Below are positions 1 through 5,758 of a stretch of 11,423 bases of DNA, piece after piece (the first letter of the stretch is position 1; each line of letters opens with the position of its first letter). Under the pieces are notes generated by a model. The model saw only the letters and a program-made list of their open reading frames with translations, was not told the DNA's origin and searched no databases. The stretch covers positions 1-11,423 of the forward strand of contig CAUSFO010000058.1 in assembly GCA_963530895.1 (NCBI GenBank), written 5' to 3'. The stretch comes from JABCPE02 sp963530895. Lineage in GTDB: Bacteria; Bacteroidota; Bacteroidia; Flavobacteriales; Weeksellaceae. The translations under genes were made by a program, and so were the position numbers.

Positions 1-49
1 AACTTGTTAGGAATAGATAAAGGACATTTTTTGACAATAAAATTTTATT

Positions 50-68
50 TTATAAACACTTATACACA
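50..68 (+). promoter_or_regulatory. Candidate DnaA-binding boxes upstream of dnaG
   Basis: Positions 60-68 read TTATACACA, an exact match to the bacterial DnaA-box consensus TTATNCACA. The adjacent 50-58 reads TTATAAACA, one mismatch from the consensus, in the same orientation and offset by 10 bp, about one helical turn. They lie about 47-65 bp before the dnaG start codon in a very AT-rich leader. A DnaA role in controlling dnaG or in local origin function is inference; chance occurrence in AT-rich DNA is a real alternative for a 9-mer. Confidence 0.3.
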
Positions 69-114
69 ATTATAAAAGATTTAGGTTTTAAATAAAATTC
101 ATAATTTTACGCCC

Positions 115-2043
115 ATGATTACAAAAGAAACCATAGACAAGATTTTTTCTGCCATTCGTGTGGAGGAAATCGTCGGCGAATATGTCCAGCTGAAAAGAGC
201 AGGCTCTAACTATAAAGGTCTCAGCCCCTTTGTAGATGAGAAAACGCCGAGTTTTATAGTTTCTCCAAGTAAACAGATTTGGAAAGATTTTTCTTCTGGA
301 AAAGGCGGAACGGCGATTTCTTTTTTGATGGAAATCGAAGGGTTTTCCTATCCAGAAGCCCTCCGCTACGCTGCTAAAAAGTACGGAATAGAAATAGAGG
401 AGCTGAAAAAAGACCTCACCGAAGAAGAAAAAAAGGCGCAGACCGACAAGGATTTGTTATACAAAATCCACGAAGTAGCGAATGATTTTTTTCAGAACCA
501 GCTTTATGAAACCGAAGAAGGGCGAAATATAGGGCTTTCCTATTTCAAAGAACGCGAACTGAAACCAGAAACCATCAAGAAATTTCAGCTCGGATATTCT
601 CCAGAACTCAAAAATGCCTTTACGCAACATGCCATAGAAAAAGGCTATTCCAAAGAAATTTTAGAGAAATCTGGACTTTCCATCTTTTCGGAAAAATCTA
701 CCGAAGGAATAGACCGTTTCCGTGAAAGGGTGATTTTCCCTATTCATGGATTTTCTGGGCGTGTGCTGGGATTTGGTGGCAGGATTTTAAAATCAAATAC
801 AAAAACCGCGAAATACCTAAACTCTCCCGAAACGGAGATTTATCATAAATCCAATGTATTGTATGGATTGTTTCAATCTAAACAAGCAGTTTCGCGCGAA
901 AATATGTGTCTCTTGGTGGAGGGCTACATGGATGTGGTCGCCCTGCATCAGTCTGGAATAGAAAATGTGGTGGCGAGTTCTGGAACTTCCCTGACCACGG
1001 AGCAGATAAAGCTGATAAAAAGGCTGACAGAGAATGTTACCATTCTTTTCGATGGCGATGCAGCAGGAATAAAGGCGAGTTTCCGAAGTATAGACATGCT
1101 CCTTGCGGAAAGTATGAATATCCGTATTCTGCTGTTTCCAGAGGGACACGACCCAGATAGCTTTGCGAGGGAAAATTCGATGGAGTTTGTTAAAAATTTC
1201 ATTAAAGAAAATTCAAAAGATTTCATCGATTTTAAAGCTGAAATTCTCCTTAAAGAAGCTGAAAACGACCCAATAAAAAAGGCCGAAGCCATCAGAGATA
1301 TTGTGAAATCTGTGGCGCATGTGGATAATGGGCTGAAACAGGAAATTTACCTCAAACAGATAGCGACTCAGTTTGGGCTTACGGAAAGAAATCTTTTTGA
1401 TGAACTTCAGGTTCAAAAACAGATTCTGAAAGGGCAGTCACAATCGCAGCCAAAATCAAAACTGGAAATCGTCCCAAAAACGAAAGAAAAGCCTTTTGTG
1501 GATTCTGATAAAACCACAGGATTATTGGTTTTGGAAGAAAAATTAGTGGAGCTGATGCTGAAATACGGCGACAGGATTTTGACCCGAAGAGACTCTGAAA
1601 ATAATTCTTATCAAACCACTGTGATAGAGGAAATTATCCATCATTTTCAGGAAGATGACTGCGAAATCCTTACGGAAACCAATAGAAAAATCATAGATGA
1701 AGTTCGACAGGGCTTGGAACAGAACGAAATCCGCTCTGGGAATTTCTTTTTTGGGCTGATGGACGAAGATATTTCAGGGAAAATAGCTGATGCTTTGGTG
1801 GAAAACTACGAAACCAGCGACTGGAAGAAGTTTAATATTTATTTCAGAACCGAGGGTGAAGTGCTGGATAAAGTTGTGAGAGATGTTATCCTTCGCCACA
1901 AAAGAGAATATGTGCTGAAAATGATAGAAGATTTGAAAAAAAATCTGGATGAAACGGAAGAAAAAGCAGAAATTTATGAACAAATCGTCAGGCTAAACCA
2001 GCTGAAAAGTAAAATAGACCAAAAACTTTTTCGGATTTTGTGA
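115..2043 (+). CDS. dnaG: DNA primase DnaG (zinc-ligand-less N-terminal domain)
   Basis: This is the replicative primase that makes RNA primers for the lagging strand in concert with the replicative helicase. It is 642 aa; E. coli DnaG is 581 aa. Order of domains: a CHC2-type N-terminal domain (about 1-100) with the family signature DEKTPSF (41-47) and GKGG (62-65); the catalytic core with RFRERVIFPI (201-210), GFGGR (219-223) and KYLNSPET (233-240); a TOPRIM fold with EGYMDV (269-274) and the metal-binding DGDAAG (313-318); and a divergent C-terminal helicase-binding region (about 450-642) rich in charged helices. The striking point is that the four zinc ligands known from E. coli (C40, H43, C61, C64) align here to S37, V40, D58 and S61, so no zinc site remains, although the rest of the domain is well kept. 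I recall the same replacement in flavobacterial primases, so it is probably a lineage trait and not damage. The start ATG has no Shine-Dalgarno, as is usual for Bacteroidota, and places the signature at the normal distance from the N-terminus. The next gene is clpP, 118 bp away. Confidence 0.97.
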   Translation: MITKETIDKIFSAIRVEEIVGEYVQLKRAGSNYKGLSPFVDEKTPSFIVSPSKQIWKDFSSGKGGTAISFLMEIEGFSYPEALRYAAKKYGIEIEELKKDLTEEEKKAQTDKDLLYKIHEVANDFFQNQLYETEEGRNIGLSYFKERELKPETIKKFQLGYSPELKNAFTQHAIEKGYSKEILEKSGLSIFSEKSTEGIDRFRERVIFPIHGFSGRVLGFGGRILKSNTKTAKYLNSPETEIYHKSNVLYGLFQSKQAVSRENMCLLVEGYMDVVALHQSGIENVVASSGTSLTTEQIKLIKRLTENVTILFDGDAAGIKASFRSIDMLLAESMNIRILLFPEGHDPDSFARENSMEFVKNFIKENSKDFIDFKAEILLKEAENDPIKKAEAIRDIVKSVAHVDNGLKQEIYLKQIATQFGLTERNLFDELQVQKQILKGQSQSQPKSKLEIVPKTKEKPFVDSDKTTGLLVLEEKLVELMLKYGDRILTRRDSENNSYQTTVIEEIIHHFQEDDCEILTETNRKIIDEVRQGLEQNEIRSGNFFFGLMDEDISGKIADALVENYETSDWKKFNIYFRTEGEVLDKVVRDVILRHKREYVLKMIEDLKKNLDETEEKAEIYEQIVRLNQLKSKIDQKLFRIL

Positions 2044-2047
2044 CAGA

Positions 2048-2079
2048 TTGGTTACCTTTGGGAATTGGAATAATTTTTG
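2048..2079 (+). promoter_or_regulatory. Candidate clpP promoter region
   Basis: Two overlapping matches to the Bacteroidota promoter consensus (TTG, 17-23 bp, TAnnTTTG) lie just after the dnaG stop. TACCTTTG at 2053-2060 is a perfect -7 box but has no good TTG upstream. TTG at 2048-2050 followed after 20 bp by TAATTTTT (2071-2078, with the G one base late) is the second option. Either would give clpP an untranslated leader of roughly 75-95 nt. No terminator is visible between dnaG and clpP, so read-through is also possible. Confidence 0.35.
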
Positions 2080-2161
2080 AAAAAAGGAGATAAATAGTAT
2101 CATTAGATTTAATGAAAATTTTGCTTATTTTGTAAATAATTAACCTTAAAAAGATTTATAT

Positions 2162-2839
2162 ATGGACATAAAGAAAGAATTTAGAGATTTTTCTGTAAAA
2201 CATTTAGGAAATAATGGGCTGGTAACGGACCAATATATGGGAATGTTCAATCCTACCAACCTTACACCATACATCACCGAAGAAAGAAGGCTGAATGTAG
2301 CGCAGATGGATGTTTTCTCAAGATTGATGATGGATAGAATCATCTTTTTGGGAACAGGAATTGATGACCAAGTGGCGAATATCGTGACGGCACAGCTGTT
2401 GTTTTTGGAAAGTGCTGACCCGAGCAAGGATATTCAGATTTACATCAATTCGCCTGGTGGAAGTGTTTATGCGGGATTGGGAATTTATGACACGATGCAA
2501 ATTATCAAACCAGATGTAGCTACGATTTGTACAGGTATGGCGGCTTCTATGGGAGCGGTGCTTTTGGTTGCAGGTGAAAAAGGAAAGCGTTCTGCACTGA
2601 AGCATTCCAGAGTGATGATTCACCAGCCGAGTGGTGGCGCACAGGGAGTTGCGAGTGATATGGAAATCAATTTGAGAGAAATGCTTAAATTGAAAAAAGA
2701 ACTTTATGACATTATTTCCGAGCATTCTGGGCAGTCTTACGAATGGGTGGAAAAAGCATCGGACAGAGACTACTGGATGACTTCCACTGAAGCGAAAGAA
2801 ATGGGAATGGTAGATGAAGTTTTGGAGAAAAAGAAATAA
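2162..2839 (+). CDS. clpP: ATP-dependent Clp protease proteolytic subunit ClpP
   Basis: This is the serine peptidase subunit that forms a double-heptameric chamber and degrades substrates unfolded by ClpX or ClpA/C ATPases in the cytoplasm. It is 225 aa, slightly longer than the 207-aa E. coli precursor because of a longer N-terminal stretch. Visible hallmarks are INSPGGSVYAG (95-105), the nucleophile region GMAASMGA with catalytic Ser129, MIHQP with catalytic His154, and SDRDYW with the aligned catalytic Asp203. The triad is intact. No ATPase partner (clpX) lies in the window, so the gene stands apart from the clpP-clpX pair common elsewhere. The N-terminal ~45 residues may include a processed propeptide (inference). 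The ATG is followed by a normal ClpP N-terminus and preceded by an A/T-rich leader without a Shine-Dalgarno. A strong terminator follows 14 bp after the stop codon. Confidence 0.97.
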   Translation: MDIKKEFRDFSVKHLGNNGLVTDQYMGMFNPTNLTPYITEERRLNVAQMDVFSRLMMDRIIFLGTGIDDQVANIVTAQLLFLESADPSKDIQIYINSPGGSVYAGLGIYDTMQIIKPDVATICTGMAASMGAVLLVAGEKGKRSALKHSRVMIHQPSGGAQGVASDMEINLREMLKLKKELYDIISEHSGQSYEWVEKASDRDYWMTSTEAKEMGMVDEVLEKKK

Positions 2840-2853
2840 AAAATTATAAAATT

Positions 2854-2883
2854 AAAAGGTCAGAACGAAAATTCTGACCTTTT
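2854..2883. terminator. Bidirectional rho-independent terminator between clpP and tatC
   Basis: A perfect 12-bp inverted repeat, AAAAGGTCAGAA (2854-2865) and TTCTGACCTTTT (2872-2883), is separated by a 6-nt loop. The plus strand ends the stem in a T run (2880-2885). The minus strand reads out through CCTTTTAATTTT, also U-rich. It sits between the stop codons of clpP (2839) and tatC (2889), so it can serve both convergent units. Confidence 0.9.
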
Positions 2884-2888
2884 TTGAT

Positions 2889-3701
2889 TTAATCTAAATT
2901 TTGTTCTTTTAATAGTCTTTTGTGGATGATTTGAGCCATTGCAACACTCATTTCATAGAGTAACAATAGCGGAATAGCCGCGATAAACATACTGACCACA
3001 TCGGCAGGCGTGATGATAGCCGCGATAATCATAATGATGACAATGGCGTGTCTTCGGTAAGTTTTCATCAGCTGAGGAGTAAGAATTCCCAGTGAAGTCA
3101 AAACATAGACTATCATCGGAAACAGGAAGATAATCGCCATTCCAAAAACCACTTGCAGGAATATGGAAAGATAATCGGACAGGTCATAACTCAGCCTTAT
3201 TTCATCTGAAATTCTAAAGAAATACCCAAAATTGATAGCGAATGGCAAAATGATGAAATACCCGCACAGCGCTCCAAAGAAGAATAAAATCCAAGTACCA
3301 TGGATGATGATAAGGGAATATTTTCTTTCGTTCGGCAGCAGAGCAGGGCTGATAAATCTCCACAGCTCCCAAATAATATAAGGAAACGCCAGAAGAATCC
3401 CTCCAAAAATAGAAATAGACATCATTACATTAAACTGCTCGTACAGTTTTCGCACTTGTATAGGAAATGTCTCAGGAAGCGAAATGCTTTCTTCGCCCAA
3501 ATATTCTTGGGTAAAATAATTGATGTATCTAAAAGTAGGAAAATCAGGTTTGGTAGGGTAGAAGAGGATATTATCCACTACCCAATTGGTATTGATTCCG
3601 ATGAAAACCGCAGCGATGATGATGGCTATCACAGACCTTATAAGGTGTCCGCGCAGTTCTCCCAGATGGTCTAGGAAAGACATTTCTTTTTGGTCGCTCA
3701 T
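2889..3701 (-). CDS. tatC: Twin-arginine translocase subunit TatC
   Basis: This is the inner-membrane receptor of the Tat system, which recognises twin-arginine signal peptides and exports folded proteins. It is 270 aa (E. coli TatC: 258 aa). The N-terminus carries SFLDHLGELR (8-17), where Glu15 corresponds to the signal-peptide-contacting Glu15 of E. coli. The first cytoplasmic loop carries the hallmark ELWRFISPALLPNER (112-126). Six hydrophobic segments can be placed at about 19-38, 91-112, 128-155, 180-205, 217-231 and 233-250, and the typical ITPADVVS segment is at 230-237. The first periplasmic loop (about 39-90) is longer than in E. coli and accounts for most of the extra length. The gene starts 8 bp after the kdsD stop, so the two are almost certainly co-transcribed. 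No tatA/tatB gene is in the window. The ATG at 3701 sits just before the conserved N-terminal motif. Confidence 0.96.
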   Translation of the reverse strand: MSDQKEMSFLDHLGELRGHLIRSVIAIIIAAVFIGINTNWVVDNILFYPTKPDFPTFRYINYFTQEYLGEESISLPETFPIQVRKLYEQFNVMMSISIFGGILLAFPYIIWELWRFISPALLPNERKYSLIIIHGTWILFFFGALCGYFIILPFAINFGYFFRISDEIRLSYDLSDYLSIFLQVVFGMAIIFLFPMIVYVLTSLGILTPQLMKTYRRHAIVIIMIIAAIITPADVVSMFIAAIPLLLLYEMSVAMAQIIHKRLLKEQNLD

Positions 3702-3709
3702 ACTTTTTT

Positions 3710-4666
3710 TTAGTTTATGCCCTCATCCAAAAGGCGGTGTAGGTCTATAATTCCGAAGTATTTCCCTTGGTCTGTCACGACCAGCTGTCCGATGTTATTC
3801 TGTTTCAGTATCTGCATGGCTTCCTTTACGAGGGCGCTTTTCTCTATGGTTTTAGGGTTTTTGCTCATGATGTCTCTTGCGAAAATCCCTGAAATAGAGT
3901 CTCTCTCAGAGAGCATTCTTCGTAGGTCGCCATCGGTGATTACGCCTTTTATTTCTTCGTTTTCAGTGATTACGGTGATGCCGTGTTTAGAGCTGCTGAT
4001 GGAGATAATGACTTCTTTTATAGTTGCATTGATGTCCACTTTTGGTTTGTTTTGAGAGAGAAACTGCTCTACTTTTGCGGTTTGTTTGCCCAAAGCTCCA
4101 CCAGGGTGGAATTTAGCGAAATCTTCTTTTTTGAATTGGTTGAGTTCCATCAGACACACAGCCAGAGCATCACCCAGAGCCAGCTGAACCGTAGTGGAAG
4201 TGGTAGGAGCCAGCTGATTAGGGCAGGCTTCTTTGGAAACATGCGTGTTTAAGGTGATTTCCGAAAACTCGGCAAGTTTGCTTTTCATATTTCCTGTCAT
4301 CCCAATGAGCGCCGAAGAATATTTCTTTAGAAACGGCAGAAGATTTACGATTTCAGGCGAATTTCCTGAATTCGAGATGCACAGCACCACATCTTCTTTC
4401 TGAATAACTCCTAAATCTCCATGAATAGCCTCGGCAGCGTGTAGGAATTGAGACGGCGTCCCTGTGGAATTCAGCGTTGCTACTATTTTATTCCCGATGT
4501 GGGCGCTCTTCCCGATGCCTACTACAATCAGCTTTCCTTTGGCTTTATGAATGGTATTTATGGCCTTATTAAAATTTTCATCGATACGATTTTTCAAGGC
4601 TTCCAGCTCTTCTATTTCTGCAGAGATGGTGTTTTTTGCTATTTGGATTAAATCTATTGAGTTCAA
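3710..4666 (-). CDS. kdsD: D-arabinose 5-phosphate isomerase (KdsD/KpsF/GutQ family), TTG start
   Basis: The family interconverts D-ribulose 5-phosphate and D-arabinose 5-phosphate, the first step of Kdo synthesis for lipopolysaccharide (or capsule). The protein is 318 aa (E. coli KdsD: 328 aa). The N-terminal SIS sugar-isomerase domain (about 35-185) has GIGKSAHIGNK (50-60), STGTPSQFLHAAEAIHGD (67-84), SNSGNSPE (98-105) and QLAPTTSTT (151-159). FHPGGALGK (186-194) is the family signature that follows. Two CBS domains occupy about 200-255 and 265-318, with TDGDLRR (244-250) in the first. The only usable start upstream of the SIS domain is TTG (complement of 4664-4666): the in-frame codons before it reach a TAA five codons upstream with no ATG or GTG, and no downstream ATG precedes the catalytic domain. 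It is the first gene of a two-gene unit with tatC. It could instead be named kpsF or gutQ, since these paralogues are not separable by sequence alone. Confidence 0.93.
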   Translation of the reverse strand: MNSIDLIQIAKNTISAEIEELEALKNRIDENFNKAINTIHKAKGKLIVVGIGKSAHIGNKIVATLNSTGTPSQFLHAAEAIHGDLGVIQKEDVVLCISNSGNSPEIVNLLPFLKKYSSALIGMTGNMKSKLAEFSEITLNTHVSKEACPNQLAPTTSTTVQLALGDALAVCLMELNQFKKEDFAKFHPGGALGKQTAKVEQFLSQNKPKVDINATIKEVIISISSSKHGITVITENEEIKGVITDGDLRRMLSERDSISGIFARDIMSKNPKTIEKSALVKEAMQILKQNNIGQLVVTDQGKYFGIIDLHRLLDEGIN

Positions 4667-4700
4667 TTTGGTAAAATTTTATTACTTTTACATTTCAGTT

Positions 4701-4708
4701 CAAAAATA
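4701..4708 (-). promoter_or_regulatory. Candidate -7 box of the kdsD-tatC promoter
   Basis: On the minus strand positions 4708-4701 read TATTTTTG, a perfect match to the Bacteroidota -7 consensus TAnnTTTG. It lies 34 bp upstream of the TTG start of kdsD, within the 94-bp divergent intergenic region. There is no TTG at the ideal -33 distance; the minus-strand ATG at 4733-4731 is the nearest partial match, with 22 bp of spacing. The site is therefore only half supported. Confidence 0.4.
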
Positions 4709-4760
4709 ATAATTTTTTTCTAAAAATAATCATGGGAATAAAACATATGATACAATAACT

Positions 4761-5162
4761 ATGAGATATTTAATTGTTTTCTTATCATTCGTGTTTTTCC
4801 ATTTAAATGCACAGCCCTTGCCTACAATAATTATTGTTGATAGTATCTCTGTTTCAAAGAAACCTCTTTCTGTGAAAAAGATAAAGACAAATAATGTAGA
4901 AACTATTTATTTTTTGTCTTCATCTATGAAAAAGACGATACCTATGGCAATAACAAATAAGAGCAGAAATGTTTTTATTTATAAAAAAGATACTATGGAT
5001 ATTTACATAAATTTAGAAGAAAGAAAACAAATTTTTATTCAAAATCTACATTTTCAGAAAGGAAAATTTTCAATAAACTTTAAAAATTGTAGATTTGATA
5101 GTGATTATCATATAAAAAGTTTCCCGAGTGATTGTTTAATTTATAGAAAAGATGAAGAATAA
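4761..5162 (+). CDS. Small secreted protein of unknown function, tandem paralogue A
   Basis: I do not recognise the family. The product is 133 aa with an N-terminal signal peptide: a basic start (MRY), a hydrophobic core to about residue 14 and a cleavage region HLNAQ at 14-18, so the mature ~115-aa protein should be periplasmic or outside the cell. No membrane segment follows. The mature part is Lys-rich, with alternating hydrophobic residues suggesting beta strands. Two segments are shared with the next gene: YKKDTMDIYI (74-83) and the C-terminal FPSDCLIYRKDEE (121-133). A single cysteine sits in each C-terminal block; this copy has a second one at 110. Base composition is much more AT-rich than in the core genes: 21 of the 120 bases at 4981-5100 are G or C, against 24 of 60 at 6241-6300. 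The gene diverges from kdsD, with 94 bp between the starts. No function is proposed. Confidence 0.8.
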   Translation: MRYLIVFLSFVFFHLNAQPLPTIIIVDSISVSKKPLSVKKIKTNNVETIYFLSSSMKKTIPMAITNKSRNVFIYKKDTMDIYINLEERKQIFIQNLHFQKGKFSINFKNCRFDSDYHIKSFPSDCLIYRKDEE

Positions 5163-5211
5163 AAACTTTATTAGCAAATATTTACCCAATGAAATAATAG
5201 GTGTAGTAAGC

Positions 5212-5607
5212 ATGAAATTGTTATCAATTATTTTCTTATGCAGTTATAGTTATGTAAATGCCCAACCTCTTTGGGAAGGTTTAAGTGTGGGTAAATTCTA
5301 TAGGGAAAATAAAGAAATCTATCTACAAAAAATTGAAAATGGTATAAAATACTTTTCTGATAAAAAGGAAAGAGAAAATCATGGACTATCACAAGGGATG
5401 AATATCTTAGTTTATAAAAAAGATACCATGAAAATTTACATAGAACCCATACCAGACCATCCTATTATGGGAGTTAAACGAGTTTATTTCAAAAGAGGAG
5501 AATATACAATAGATTTAAAAAAGTATGTTTCAGATAATACTCTTATAATTGAAAAATTTCCTCATGACTGCTTGATTTATAGAAAAGAAGAGGAAGGAAA
5601 AGAGTAG
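5212..5607 (+). CDS. Small secreted protein of unknown function, tandem paralogue B
   Basis: This is a diverged duplicate of the preceding gene. From ATG 5212 it encodes 131 aa with a signal peptide: MKLL start, hydrophobic core, and VNAQPL at 15-20, matching LNAQPL in paralogue A. Shared segments are YKKDTMKIYI (68-77) and FPHDCLIYRKEEE (116-128), and the order and spacing agree with copy A. The nucleotide sequence is also similar over these blocks (around 4978-5005 and 5413-5440). An in-frame ATG at 5152 would overlap the end of copy A by 11 nt, but it would add 20 polar residues in front of the signal peptide, so 5212 is preferred. The gap to copy A is then 49 bp and the two are probably co-transcribed. 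The family was not recognised. The next gene, recQ, has its own promoter 86 bp beyond this stop. Confidence 0.78.
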   Translation: MKLLSIIFLCSYSYVNAQPLWEGLSVGKFYRENKEIYLQKIENGIKYFSDKKERENHGLSQGMNILVYKKDTMKIYIEPIPDHPIMGVKRVYFKRGEYTIDLKKYVSDNTLIIEKFPHDCLIYRKEEEGKE

Positions 5608-5671
5608 ATTTAAGGCATAAAAATAACTTTTTAGTGGTCAAAAACTAAGAATAAAAATTGTTTAACATTTT

Positions 5672-5700
5672 TTGCAAATCAAATTTATTTCTTATCTTTG
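5672..5700 (+). promoter_or_regulatory. recQ promoter, Bacteroidota sigma-A type
   Basis: TTG at 5672-5674 is followed after 18 bp by TATCTTTG at 5693-5700. Both elements match the Bacteroidota housekeeping consensus (TTG -33, 17-23 bp, TAnnTTTG -7) exactly. The predicted transcript would carry a leader of about 50 nt before the recQ ATG at 5759. It is the best promoter match in the window and probably drives recQ and possibly the closely spaced genes behind it. Confidence 0.75.
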
Positions 5701-5758
5701 ATAAAAGACACCTCACAAAATTGATTTTTGAATAAAAACTAAAAACAAATAAGTAAGT

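Noticed and set aside
31..56. TTGACA at 31-36 as a sigma-70 style -35 box for dnaG
   Set aside because: No TATAAT-like hexamer follows at 16-18 bp (TATAAA at 51-56 is only 14 bp away), and Bacteroidota promoters use a different consensus. No TAnnTTTG lies in the leader either.
1..75. Open frame from base 1 to a TAA at 73-75 as the tail of an upstream gene
   Set aside because: It is too short and too AT-rich to distinguish from non-coding DNA, and the translation shows no recognisable ending.
817..1292. Open frames on the minus strand and in another plus-strand frame inside dnaG
   Set aside because: They lie entirely within a gene whose own frame shows complete primase motifs, have no recognisable motifs, and arise from codon bias in the true frame.
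3571..3579. TTATCCACT inside tatC as another DnaA box
   Set aside because: It has one mismatch, lies within conserved coding sequence and is isolated, so chance is the simplest explanation.
3300..3674. Plus-strand 124-codon open frame opposite tatC
   Set aside because: It is antisense to a well-supported membrane protein; its polar, low-complexity translation is the mirror of hydrophobic codons, and no promoter or family match is apparent.
5152..5211. Upstream ATG (5152) as the start of secreted paralogue B
   Set aside because: It would place 20 polar residues ahead of a clear signal peptide, whereas ATG 5212 gives a signal peptide aligned with that of paralogue A.
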